From Megamerina dolium (lineage: Eukaryota > Arthropoda > Insecta > Diptera > Megamerinidae), in the NCBI GenBank assembly GCA_963854835.1, contig OY978529.1, forward strand, positions 5,180,501 to 5,244,500: a stretch of 64,000 nt of DNA, written 5' to 3'. A program made the translations under genes and the position numbers. Positions 36,651 to 48,299 of the stretch are shown here, one piece after another. Numbering within the stretch: position 1 is the stretch's first letter; each line of letters opens with the position of its first letter. The notes beneath the pieces were generated by a model, which was not told the origin of the DNA, made no database searches, and saw only the letters and a program-made list of their open reading frames with translations.

Positions 36651-37950
36651 CTTATAAGCCCCGAAGGTGTTTTTGGCAGAGCTTCTCTTTCATTACTATG
36701 ATGCGTGTTAAATTTTGGACAGTATTAGAAGGGACCTACTGATTTTAGCTGGTTCCGAACCCGACAGAACCATTGCAACATCACTATTTGTAAGCCTTGT
36801 TTGCTGAGCTTACTGCCGAAAGAATTGCCAATTGCTTGCCGACAGGTGGGTACTGTTCGAAAGAAAAATCTTTTCGAAATGAAATTTGTTATGCTTCAGC
36901 CTTCATTTCTATTATTAATTTCAATCTATGTTATTTGATAAACAGTTTTTACTAATCCGCTTTATAATGTTATTCAATTTCATCGCTATATTGACATTTA
37001 TCGATATTTTAAGTAGTTAAGTTCGATTATATGTGTATGGTAAATTTCAATATCAACGATTTTATAATCAATGTCAATCATATTTTAATCTCAATTATCA
37101 ACTTATTCTTAACGATTTTATATGAGATTTATCGGTTTTTATATATCGATATTTATCGATATTTTAAATAGATTATTTGGATTTTAGCATATATATTCCA
37201 AGGAGATTTATGATTTTATAAGAAATTTCAAAATACACAGTGTCAAATATGAAAAAATATATCGCTTCCCAACAATCGAAGGGTCTACGTACCGTTCATG
37301 GTCGACCAAGGTCCATTCAACTCATCAGAATACGGAAATGCTTTGTACCGGAACAAAACAAAGCATTTACATATTCTTCCTGCTACAACAACAACAACAA
37401 TTGATTCGATTATTATTTATATCGATAAAAATTATAAAATTTTTAAATCAATACATGTGATTTTTTTCAGTCAATTGCTTTCTAATTTAATATTAAATGC
37501 CACAGTATTCATAAAATGGAAATGTGTTTAATCCATATTTTATCGCATTTATTACGATAGATATATTTTTCGCACTAACAATTTCGAAAAATGTTGAAAA
37601 AGACTATTTTTATGCGGAACTATAAAATACTCGATAGAAACATCGACATATAGAAAAATATCTGTTTCGATATATACATTTTTTTTTAGTTTTATTATTT
37701 TTTTATACCTAATTAAATATGACTTTTTTGAAATTTGGGTTCAACTATCGATCAACATGCATATATCGTTCATTACTCTTTTGAGTGAGTTTTCAACATC
37801 TGTACAAAATATAATATAAAAATGATATAATAGAGCCAAAAACTAATAATAATATTACAAAAAAAAAAATATTTATAATCGTTATACAATCGATTTTTCT
37901 GAACTTATCGAATTATCAAAATAAATTGCATCACCTTGTCACATATGATC
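36590..37950. other. Cluster of TATCGAT / CGATA sites
   Basis: ATCGAT or TATCGATA-like words occur repeatedly, for example near 36600, 37005, 37145, 37155, 37418, 37748 and 37890, together with single CGATA words. TATCGATA is the DRE motif bound by DREF, and CGATA clusters are bound by BEAF-32 in Drosophila. The surrounding DNA is AT-rich and non-coding, and part of the density may be compositional. Confidence 0.4.
36655..36903 (-). repeat. SINE copy without its tRNA-like head
   Basis: It matches the body and tail of 16168-16493 in the same orientation: TAAGCCCCGAAGG, GGACAGTATTAGAAGGGACC, TTAGCTGGTTCCGAAC, AACATCACTATTTG and GGTGGGTACTGTTCGAAAG. It ends at TTATGCTTCAGCC, just where the tRNA-like part should begin. 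A ~40 base insertion relative to the 16 kb copy lies near 36790-36840. Confidence 0.8.
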
Positions 37951-39480
37951 GTAAGGGTATTCACTAGTTGTTTTAAGAGTATAAAGTTGAGTGAAAATAT
38001 CTAAAAGCATGTAAAAAAAATTAACAAAATTTTTAATTAACCAAATAGAAGCTTATGTAGGCATGTTCCTACGAATATTTTATCATTATGTATGCTGCTA
38101 TAAAGGCTACTTTATTTGAGGTGACTTTTCTATGTTCTTTTTTTTTTTTTTCAATTATTTTATTATAGTATTACTATTTTTTTTACAAAACAATTTTTAA
38201 CAATATATTGCTAGTTGTTGTTGTTGTTGTTTTTTTGTTTGTTTATATTGCTGCAATAAAATATAATGAAAAGTTCGTCTATGTCTTTTTGCATTTTGTT
38301 CTTTTCTTTTCACTTTTATGATATTTTACCCTATACGATTACATACAAATGTAGACATTTGGACAATTCAATGTAGACAGTTATTTTTTTTTTCTGTATA
38401 TTTTTATATACCAAATAAATTTTTAGGTTTAGTTTGGATTGCTGTATTTCTGTGTTATTATTTATACTAGCATAATAAAATGTATCAAGTACAAATTATA
38501 TAGTTTTTATAGTTTAAATGTCTTTGTTTTATTTTCCAGTGATTACGTTGGTTATTATTATATTCTGTTTTTAAGAAGCCAAGTCACGAAATGTGATAAA
38601 ATGATAAATTACTCTATTGAAAGCTTGAACAAGGATAAGCTGGTATTAGTACGTTGATGTTTTCTTCCATTAAATTGGCTCATTGAGCCTTAGCCGACTA
38701 ATTTCATTTGAAAATGTATATGCAAAGGCTCAAGAATAATAACTATTTGTTCAAAAATAATAAAAACGTTAAAATTAAAAACCAATAACCTTAGGCAATT
38801 AATTGTAAACCCAGTTATTTGACTCTCTCTTGCTTAACAACAAGTAATAAGGTGTTTAAAAACATGAGAGCAAGTAAACAAAAGCAACAAACAACCACAA
38901 TGCATTAAATACTTTTCAACTTACACCACACCACACACTCGTATGCGAAATATCGCATTGTAATATCAAATATTAAATCGTACATACCCTTATGACTGTG
39001 ACGGAGTGTAGTCAAGTCATAAATTTATACGCATTAGTTACACGTAAACAAACGCTTATGCTATATTTATAAGAACAAAAACCATATTATACCTTCTTAG
39101 CATCACTCTTCACAATATTCCAGTAATCCCATTTATTCTATGTACATTTTGTCTGTCCTGTTTTAACTCATACCCATCATACCCATACGTGTTTCAATGT
39201 TATGTACGAGTTTACACCGTTTCACTAATTTTGTTTTGCATTTAACTTTACAAAGCGCCATTTTACACCAACAATCGCATTTTACAAAACGCAACTTCAA
39301 TTTCATATGTTTCGTACCACATATGAGTACGAGTATAACTCATATTTATTCTCATTCTCAGTTTTTCACCACTCACACGCTCTCATTCATATTTCACTCA
39401 TACCTGCATACGTAATGTGAAGTTCATTTAGTCATCTTATTTATTCGCATGGGAGCAATAATCATACACGTATCATATGA
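37950..39480. other. Intronic sequence without a gene
   Basis: (TTG)n lies at 38214-38230 and poly-T runs are present. A short frame at 39197 is CAT/TTT-rich. No element or gene was recognised. Confidence 0.5.
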
Positions 39481-39539
39481 TATTTACAGTATCTACGTAT
39501 ACTCAATATGATCCCAGTAGGAAAATTAATCATGTCTGA

Positions 39540-40190
39540 ATGCAATGCGTCTTGGACATCACGTCACTGTTTACAACTACGCTTTTGAAGTAGTAAGGGA
39601 CTTTGTCTATCTTGGAACCAGCATTAACAGTAGTAATGACGTCAGCTTGGAGATCATGCGTAGGATAACTCTTGCTAACAGGTGTTACTTCGGGCTGAGT
39701 AAGCAATTGAGAAGTCGAGCCCTCTCTGGAAGAACGAAAACTACACTCTACAAGTCTCTCATCATGCCTGTCCTAACATATGGCGCTGAAGCCTGGACAA
39801 TTTCCACCTCGGATGAGCGAATGCTTGGGGTTGGACCTATTTTCGTTGGTGGCGAGTACCGAATAAGGTACAACCATGAGCTGTACGAGCTGTATGCCAA
39901 TATTGACATAGTAAAGCGCATCAAAATCCAGCGGCTGCGCTGGCTAGATGATGTCGAGCGAATGGAAGAACACGCTCCAGCTAAGAAGGTGTTATATTCG
40001 GAACCCGCTCGAGGACGACGCAGGAGAGGGAGACCTAACCTGCGGTGGAAGGACCAAGCACTGGAGAACCTGACGGCGCTTGGAATTTCTAACTGGCGCC
40101 AGCTAGCAAAGAACAGAGATGGCTGGCGAAGCATGTTATTTTCGGCCTAAATCGATATTCGGTTGTTATGGCCACATAAGTAAGTAAGAA
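39540..40190 (+). mobile_element. RTE-like non-LTR element, 5'-truncated, with (AAGT)n tail
   Basis: The frame 39545-40150 is open for 201 codons. It encodes the ORF2 C-terminal part after the RT core: FVYLGTSINSSNDVSLEI, ITLANRCYFGLSKQL, LYKSLIMPVLTYGAEAWT, ELYANIDIVKRIKIQRLRWL, RGRRRRGRPNLRWKDQ and GISNWRQLAKNRDGWRSMLF. It lacks a few residues near GVGPIFVGGEYRI compared with intact relatives. The 3' end, CCTAAATCGATATTCGG then TTGTTATGGCCACAT, passes into AAGTAAGTAAG. 5' truncation and a microsatellite-like tail are typical of RTE-type retroposition. The long open frame suggests a recent insertion. Confidence 0.85.
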
Positions 40191-40199
40191 TGCAATATA

Positions 40200-41060
40200 A
40201 ATACTTTACCTCCATGTAATATCTTATGGTACTACTTAAGTATACTTATTTTACGAAGCCACATTGCAATGTCTTCACCGTATTTCTCGACAAATGGTGG
40301 GGTTTGTAGTTTTCGACAGCAATTTTATCCTTTTTCTTAAAAAAGATCGATAAAGTAATCTGTAGATGACACCTTCATACAATTTCTGTCGTCGATGAGT
40401 ACTCTACTTTATACAATAATACACGCGAACGATAAATAACACTGCGACACAATTTCAGAGTTATTGTCTGCAGCGGAATGATTCCTACGCAGGATGAAAG
40501 GCCAAGACCCATATAATGAAACGTTCAAATCTTTTTGCATACTCAGGCTAAATTTTTTTTTAATGGCCATATTAAGTTTGCCATTTTCTGCCTGAGTGTT
40601 TTAAGAATAAGTCGAAAAAAGGGTTAAAATTCATATCGCGGCGAAATATATTGTTTGGCTTTCACGAGGAATGATTTTGTAAGACATTTTAACCCTTTAG
40701 CTTAGTCCCAAAAAAGTCGTTTTTACCCATTTTTTGGAAAATGGAATGAAGCTTTTACTATATGGGTCTAGGTCTTTCATCCTAAATTAGAAGCATTCCG
40801 CCCCCACAAGTAATGTTTCACTGTGTAATGAGCACAGCACCTGAAGGAGGCTCTTCGTTCAGAAGATATCCCATCGTATGTTGTTCTTGGATCATGCAAT
40901 GTTATTACTAGATCACCAAACTGCAAGTATTACGAGTATTCAATTACAAACTTATGTGGAGGAAAATTCGCGGAAGAAAGAAGCCAAAAAGTGTATGATC
41001 TTAACTTCATCTAATTTTTTTAAAAGTGGCATCTTTCAAAAATGTTGCAAAATACTAGTA
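40200..41060. other. Intronic sequence without a recognisable gene
   Basis: I could not assign this stretch. It is moderately AT-rich with no coding motif. Confidence 0.45.
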
Positions 41061-41074
41061 ATTATTAATACTGA

Positions 41075-41290
41075 TTATGTCACTAGCACTACAAGAATGG
41101 CACTAGACTGGAACTCGCAAGGGAGCAGAGGTCGAGGTCGGCCAAAAAATACGTGGCGTAGGTCGATATTTCGCGAGCTATAGCCGATGTCAACATAACA
41201 TGGGACGTGGCAAAAATTACAGCACAGAATCGTGTACGAATAGTCTTGTTGAGGCCCTATGCTCCCAAGAGCAGTGAACAGGGGGAAAAA
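41075..41290 (+). mobile_element. RTE-like non-LTR retrotransposon, 3' end fragment
   Basis: It reads TRMALDWNSQGSRGRGRPKN, TWRRSIFREL, then after a stop VAKITAQNRV and LRPYAPKSSEQG. The WN-QG, RGRGRPK-TWRR and AQNR-W motifs are characteristic of the final part of RTE-clade ORFs. It is the fuller sister of the copy at 5490-5760. There is no poly-A tail; the sequence simply merges into intron. Confidence 0.78.
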
Positions 41291-41299
41291 ATGTCATTA

Positions 41300-42060
41300 C
41301 ATTATGGGTATATTTTTCGAAAATCTCATGTAATATCACAATTTCACTCCACTCGCTTGATTTTTTCTGTTATAGTTTACTCTTGTACCTGATATGACAT
41401 ATTTAAAATTCAATCACTAAAAGCTGAAACACTACATAAGTTATTTCATGAACTCTGCAAGTATTTTCCTATTGGGGTCACAAATACCAAAACCTACTCA
41501 ATTCTCTCTACCCTCTAAATTTTTCAATTACAACTGTGTAATATTTACTCATATTTAGTCATACTTGTATTCAAATGTTCCACTGCTATGAAATACAACT
41601 GCAAAGAGATGGGAGAAATTTATAGAGAGAGAAAGAGAGAGGTAGTGAGAGTGAAAAATATGAGTAAAGAGTGTGCTTAGTATCTTACACAATTACTGAA
41701 AAACACAATGAAGTTTAGAAAGTAATTATTTGATTCAACCACTAAGCCACTTTACTCGCAGAGAGCGCTCCCTGTATCCCTCCACCACTGTTAATCTTTA
41801 ATTTAAGGTGAACTTCTTTTATTTTTATTCTTTAATGAGGCATAAGGTGTGCTAAGCAGATTATTGTTGTTATTAATGCTGTTTTAGATATTATTATTAA
41901 CCATAATTATCATTGTAAATGCTAAAATTACAACAATATTAACCCTAAAAACATGAACAAGTTAAATATAAGATAACAATTGGATGTGGTTACCCAGGTG
42001 GTATCAAATCTTTCGATCTTTCGATTCATCATCTTGATAAAAGCTCCGAATATATGTATA
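41300..42060. other. Intronic sequence without a gene
   Basis: A GAGAGAGAAAGAGAGAGGTAG patch lies at about 41621-41645; otherwise nothing was identified. Confidence 0.5.
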
Positions 42061-42064
42061 CTTC

Positions 42065-43785
42065 CTGTTTTTGAGGCCCCTTGCTTCAAGCAAGGAAGAG
42101 AGGTGCCTTTTCAGACGCAAGAAGTGGGAGCAGGAAATGCGCGACCGTGAGGAACTCGAGGTGTTACGAGGCAGGAATGATGCACGAAAATTCTATCAAC
42201 AGGTCAAGAGTCTGGCCCAAGGTTTAAAGCCGGGAGCATCTACGCGCAGAGATGAAAATGGAGACCTAGTTACGGATACGCAGTGTGCGCTGAGGTTATG
42301 GAGGGAACATTTCTCCAAACTGCTTGCAGGTGAAGACACCACCAATTCCGCCCTTGGAGAAAGTATCCCGGTGCCGCCAATCAACGGCGACGGTGTGGAC
42401 TTGCCACCGCCTGGCCATGACGAGATCTGAGTTGCAATCTAGCGTCTGAAGAACAACAAAGCTGACGGCGTCGATGGACTTCCTGCTGAATTGTTTAAGG
42501 CCGGCGGAGATGAGCTGATAGAGTGCATGCGTCGACTCATCTGTAGAATAGCCATATTCTATAGATGAGTGTATGCCTGTTGATTGGAATCTCAGTGTCC
42601 TTTGTTCTGTACTGAAAGGTGACCCGGCGATCTGCGCCATCTACCGGGGAATCAGTCTTCTTGCCATCTCATATAAGATCCTGTCGAGCGTGCTGTATGA
42701 GAAGACTAAAGCCAACAAACTGATTGGACCTTATCAGTGCGGCTTTACAACTGGCAAGTTCACCATCGACCCGATCTTCGCAATGCGCCGAATCCTGGAT
42801 AAAACTCATGAAAGCAAATCGACACCCATCATCTCTTTGTCGATTATAAAGCTGCATTCGATAGCCCGATACGAGATTGCCTGTATGCCACCATGCCTGA
42901 GTTCGGTATCCCTGCGAAGCTGATAAGGCTCTGTAGAATGACGTTGAGCAATACGTGCAGTTCCGTCAAGGTAGGAAAATACCTCTCCGAATCCTTTGAT
43001 ACCGTGTGGGGTTTCAGACAAGGCGATCCTTTATCCTGCGAACTCTTCAATTGCGAAAAGCCGGTGTACATCGTAATGACACTATTTTCTACAAAAATGT
43101 CCAGCTCCTTGCGTGTGCTGATGAAATTGATATCACCGGACGATGTAAACGAGATGTTACTGTTGCGTTTTCTGCGATCGAATCAGCGAAGGTGGGTGTG
43201 ACGGTGAACGAGGGCAGAATGAAGTATATGCCGTCCACGAACAGGGAAACGCGGCGTCTAGGATCCCACGTTGCTGCGGACAACTATTCTTTCGAAGTTG
43301 TCAAGGAATTTACTTGCCTTGGCACCGCCGTTAACATCGAAAATGATATCAGCCTGGAGATAAAGCGAAAACTCACTCTTGCTAATAGGTATTACTACGA
43401 GCACAGTCGGCAAATGACGAGTAGAGCCATCTCTCGCCCGACAAAACTCGACACTCTACAAAACACTCATCATACCCGTGCTGCTCTATGGCACAGGAGC
43501 ATGGGTTGTGTCGCAGACTGATGCAGCCACTGTTGGGGTGCTCGAGAGAAAAATTTTTCGCAAAATATTCCATCCTGTTCGAACTGTACGAGCTCTACGC
43601 TGACATTGACATAGTCCAACCCATCACTATTCAACGTCAACGGTGGCTAGGCCATGTTGTGCGTATGGAGGAAGAAGTTCCGGCGAAAAAGGTGTTTGAA
43701 ACGGAAGCCGCTGGATGACGACGGAGAGGAAGGCCATGCCTCAGATGAAAGGACCTATGCTAGGACCTAAAAGCTCTAGTCAATT
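42065..43785 (+). mobile_element. RTE-like non-LTR element, nearly complete RT region, decayed
   Basis: From left to right, the frames give the following. CLFRRKKWEQEMRDREELEV and LRLWREHFSKLLAGED are the pre-RT region. After a TGA at 42428 comes KNNKADGVDGLPAELFKAGG. Then come GPYQCGFTTGKFTIDPIF, EFGIPAKLIRLCRMTLSN, FDTVWGFRQGDPLSCELF, LLACADEIDITG and VKEFTCLGTAVNIENDISLE. The connection domain follows, to IVQPITIQRQRWLGHVVRM near 43650. The catalytic YADD is CADE. At least four frameshifts and one early stop are present. The tail beyond RRRGRP is degraded, and no simple-repeat tail was found. Confidence 0.87.
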
Positions 43786-43789
43786 GAAT

Positions 43790-45095
43790 TCTCTTCAGAT
43801 AGGAGTTTGCTTCATTGAAAGTATACAAGAATCGGCGCTACACACTTTATATATAGAAGTCTGTTTCATGGAAAATATTCAATGACATTACTTTATAATG
43901 TTTTGTGATGTAAATTTCTTAATATTCAACCTTAAAAAAAAAACATCCCTTAAATTTGAAGACCTCTTTATTCTAATAGAGACCCCTTCCACTCCGTTGA
44001 AAATAAACTCCCCCATATGCATCTTAAAGAAATTAATCTCATTCAAATCTTTATTCTACATATACATGATGAATTAAATTCATCTACATATGTTAATTAA
44101 CACGTTCCATTTTCAAAGAGATAACTAACTGACTTGACTCATTATCGTCATCCATTGTGTCCATCATTTTATCACCAATCACGTACGAATTGTTCGAATA
44201 TCGATTACCAATTGGATGTGTGTGACCCCCCCATACTAAAGAGTTTATCGAATGAAATTTATATGCCAGTTAACGCCTTTCAACTTCATTACATTCAGTT
44301 GCCACAGTACATTCGTCGTACAGATATGGCGATTCAATTGATAGCACCCTCTCTCATTTATGTGTATGCTCACCATTTAGTTGTTTTTTTTTTCTTTGCT
44401 GGCGCTCTCACTGATTTGCACCCATAATTACACATTTATTCAATTTTCGCCTCATTTTCGAGAATTGGTATGATAACGGCGCGATGATGACGACTACGAC
44501 GGCAGTGATGACTACGACGGCAAATAATTGCATAAATTTCTGGGTTAATTATGGGGCGTCACTTCTGTTGTGTCGTCACTCGTTTGCCGTTCAATGAACC
44601 AACTAACCCAGCACCACCACCACCCCCAACCACCATCATCGTCATTATCTTTGTGAGCAGCATCATTTACACGTTATTACGAATACAGTTTACTCACAAC
44701 AAGACCCATTGAACAAAATATTTTTGCTGAAGGACATTATGAGGATTATGCAAATACAAGAGTCGACAATGATGATGATGATGATGATTCTGATAATGAT
44801 GATTCTGAAGAATGCTAAATTGAAGATGAGTCTGGCACACGCGTGAAAATGAAAATGATTTATTTTCATGAATTCGTAAATTATTGCCGAAATTAAAGGG
44901 GACGAACGAATAATGACAGTGATGATGGTGATGCAGCAACACCCTGGTAATGTTTAGTTGAACACAATTTTCTGTCGAATCTATAAATTTGTATATGAGT
45001 GAAATAAGTTAATATTGCGCAAATTCAAAGAATTGAAAAAAAAAAATTATTTTTTTTGGTATATTTTTGGTTTATTCGAAACTGCAAATATTCCC
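43790..45095. other. Intronic sequence without a gene
   Basis: It contains trinucleotide microsatellites: (GAT)n at about 44768-44790 and CACCAC runs near 44612. GATGACTACGACGGCA repeats occur near 44485-44520. Short histidine- or cysteine-rich frames here are artefacts of these runs. Confidence 0.6.
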
Positions 45096-45104
45096 TTTAT
45101 TTAC

Positions 45105-45290
45105 GGAATACCACTTCATTCATGTGACTGGTTTCGCAGTAGCGCATCCTGTCAACCCAGTTTTCCCAGACCTTAGTGACGGTTTTTGGCTCTCTCTCTG
45201 ACGCATGATTTGCTCGATATTCACATGAATCGTTAATGGATTGTTCGCATAACATCGGTCCTTCACTGTGCCCCACAAAAAAAGTCTAAC
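45105..45290 (-). mobile_element. Mariner/IS630-superfamily transposase, C-terminal fragment
   Basis: Read on the minus strand: VRLFLWGTVKDRCYANNPLT with an I next, then NIEQIMRQRE. After a small insertion in a GAGAGA stretch comes TKVWENWVDRMRYCETS and HMNEVVF. The FLWG-VKD--YANNP-TI block and the C-terminal ENW--RM motif are those of insect mariner-like transposases whose third acidic residue lies just upstream. Only the C-terminal 60 or so residues are left. It is distinct from the two other mariner relics in the window. Confidence 0.7.
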
Positions 45291-45359
45291 GCCGAGACTA
45301 ATAATAATTCGATTACCGAACCTTTAATTTCCGGCTACAAAAAAACGTTTATTATGCTA

Positions 45360-45430
45360 CTGTGTTTGTCAATACGTCAGAGGTCTCATTGTTCACAATA
45401 CCCAGATGTCCTGGAACCCAAGTTAGCAAA
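45360..45430 (-). mobile_element. Non-LTR RNase H scrap
   Basis: The minus-strand translation gives TWVPGHLGIVNNETSDVL, the last RNase H motif of an RNase H-bearing LINE. Nothing else of that element is recognisable around it. It sits between the transposase fragment and an RTE-like copy, showing nested insertion. Confidence 0.55.
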
Positions 45431-45439
45431 CACTTTACT

Positions 45440-46699
45440 TACTATTAACTTAGTTTGACTATCAAAAAAGATGAACTTGCTGGACAAGGTAGTAACTTTG
45501 TGGTAATAGGAATCCATGAGTTTGCTACGAGATTTCAACAGACTGAGAATTTAAGCGACTGTGAGGAGATAGAGATGTACAGCAACAGGAATGGGACTCG
45601 AAGACAGCCCTACAGCCAGACAGCCAGGGGTTTAAACAGCCCGAGTGGCCGGAGCCTCTTCCTGCCGGAAATGGGAATCTGGTTACGGATGTCCAGAGGC
45701 ATACTGAGTTTATGGAGGGAACACTTCTCCAAGTTACTGAATGGCGATGCTACGAACAATTCCGCCAGTGGAGGAGATTGCCCGAACACCACAATTACGG
45801 ATGATGGTGTTCACGTTTCACCACCCGACCATGACGTGGTTAAAACAGCCATAATGAGGCATAATGAGAAAAACAAAGTAGCAGGTGCAGATGGCCTGCC
45901 TGCCGAGTTGTTTAAGACCGGTGGCGATGAGCTGCTCACCTGCATGTACCGACTCATAAGCAGAATATGAGCGGACGAAAGCGTGCCCGATAATTGGAGT
46001 CTCAGTATTCTCTGCCCCATACATAAGAAAGGAGACCCCATAATTTGCGCCAACTACCGTGGCATAAGTCTAGATTGAAACCTATGCTTATCAACCTGAA
46101 TGGACCTTATCAGTGTGGCTTCAGACTGAAGAAATCCACTATCGATCAAATTTTCACACTACGCCAAATCGTGGAAAAGACGCAAGAAAAACAGATCGAC
46201 ACACATCACCTATTCGTCGCTTATAAAGCCGCTTTCGACAATCGGATAAGGGATTACCTCTACACAACTATATCTGAATTTGGTATTACTGCAAAACTCA
46301 TTCGACACTGCTTAACTCTCGTTGTGCAGTGAAAATTGCGAAGGATCTCTCCCCTCCGTTTAACACCGAACGAGGTTTCAGACAAGGTGATTCGTTATCG
46401 TGTGACTTCTTCAACCTTATTATGGAGAAAATAATACGAGTTGCTGATCCACGTCATAATGACACTCCAGAAGACACTAAGTTTTTAATTCGGTACCCGC
46501 TGAAGGACGCAGAAGAAGAGGAAGACCAAACGTTCGTTGGAAGGACCAAGTGTTGGATAACCTGGCGGCGCTTGGAATATCCAATTGGCGCCAGCAAGCG
46601 AAGAACAGAGAACAGTGAAGGCTGGCGCTGCATTATATGTTCGGCCTAAATCAATTATCGGTTGTTATGGCCACAAAGAAGAAGAAGAAGAAGAAGAAT
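45440..46699 (+). mobile_element. RTE-like non-LTR element with internal deletions and (AAG)n tail
   Basis: It contains LWREHFSKLLNGDATNNSA, then KVAGADGLPAELFKTGGDEL, a TGA at 45968, WSLSILCPIHKKGDP, NGPYQCGFRLKKSTIDQIF, HHLFVAYKAAFDNRI (the first catalytic Asp of the DYKAAFD block is Ala) and TERGFRQGDSLSCDFFNL. Directly after IIRVAD the sequence jumps to the extreme C-terminus (LKDAEEEEDQTF...), so the YADD and connection domains are deleted. A second deletion removes the LLSVAYKVLSSV part near 46070. It ends with ATTATCGGTTGTTATGGCCAC followed by (AAG)n at 46674-46698. Confidence 0.87.
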
Positions 46700-47579
46700 T
46701 TAAGCAGAGTCCATTTTAGACTTGAAATCTTCTCTTGCCAATTAACCAATGTGTCAATCAAATTGACGTTATAGCTCAACCGCACTGAGAGAGAGGAGAG
46801 GTTTTTGGACAAGAATTTAGTAGGACTACAAAAAGGTGACAAAGAGACACTTCCGAATACGCGAAAAGGGTACTCTAATCAATATTTGAGACAGTATTTG
46901 CACCTATTTACTTCTATCGACCTGTTTATTCTTGTATCGCCAAGTAGAAAGATTGTTACACTAGGGATTGTTATAGGGATCCTCAGTGGATATAATAAAC
47001 TCATATCGCATATGCTTGATTTTGCAATCATTCCATCAAATGGTAACATCATGAATATTAACTTGAATTCGGTTGCGCTTCAATTCGTTTACAATCAAAT
47101 GTTTGATTATTTCTTGGCATACCACACTTGCCTTTATTGCAATTGTTTCGAAAAGTGATCATTTTATGATTTTTATGCGCTCCTTTCCATTGTCATGTTT
47201 AGCATAGCAAATTTAGACAAACATATTTCATTGTACAATCAAAGGAATTTGTTACGGATTTAGCAATGAAAAATACTGATGATGCGTCGGACGACGTGTG
47301 GGTAGCTGAATAATGGCAAAGGAAGGGCAATGCTCATTTCGTAGCGCGTCAAACATATTTACACGCGCGATTTTTAATACCCTTTCATGTGTTGGTTCTT
47401 TCAACCATCATCATCATCATTATTATCAGCATCATTATCATCATGAGCATCACACCCCTTCAAGGTATAGTAGAGAGTATGTAGCTACGATGTTCCTGCA
47501 TTACGTTTGTTGTGTATTTTTCTGTTTTGTCATGCTCCATTTATTCCGGTTCGTATATTCGAATCTCGTCTGACTAAAC

Positions 47580-47610
<31 letters not shown>

Positions 47611-47650
47611 GTGTGGTTCTGTAGACGAACAGATGTTCCATTTTAAATGC

Positions 47651-47682
<32 letters not shown>

Positions 47683-48270
47683 TTATATGTTGGGTTGATG
47701 TTGGTCGCCTGTTTCATTCATTTGTTGTTGTTGGATTTGATGTTGGTGGTGTTAATGTTTACTGATTTTATGTTGATGATATGCTCCTGTTTCGGTTGAT
47801 TAGGGTGAATTAATGGTCATGTAAGGCGGATTAGATATTAGATATATTCGTATCGGCAATACGAATACAATTATAATTTCTGTAATTCGATACACAGACA
47901 GACGGACGGATAGACGAACGGATAGAATGACGTTCACAATGACGACTGTATGTAACTTGTCATGTTTGTAGATTTACAGGTGTTTTAGGGTATGAAAATA
48001 TACAAAAAAGGTATTATTGCTCTACACTTGATTAATGATTATCGTATCGGAGAGTCAATAAAATGTGAAAAATCAATTGCAAAGCAGTTTTTGTTCAAAA
48101 TAATTGCATAATGATTATTTTTCTATTGCAAAATTGTTGCAAAATTGTTGCAGTAATGAGAAATATGGAATATATCGATCGATATTAGGAATGTTCAGTG
48201 AAAAAGATATTGTCTTAGAATGAAGCTTGTAAAGCTTAAAAGCTTAGTTTTTTTTATTCCAATGCTTCAT
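46700..48270. other. Intronic sequence without a supported gene
   Basis: A 117-codon frame at 46805-47158 is open but shows no domain I recognise and has AT-typical composition. Microsatellites: (GT)n at 47581-47602, (TTA)n at 47656-47684, CATCAT at 47408-47440, and ACAGACAGACGGACGG near 47895. I do not support a gene. Confidence 0.5.
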
Positions 48271-48299
48271 CTGGCAACACCGTCATTTTGAAGTCTCAT

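Noticed and set aside
39748..40134. 128-codon antisense frame
   Set aside because: Complement of the RTE-like ORF, which has clear family motifs on the plus strand.
46805..47158. 117-codon frame between two mobile elements
   Set aside because: Open but with no recognisable motif or splice context; composition is typical of AT-rich chance frames.
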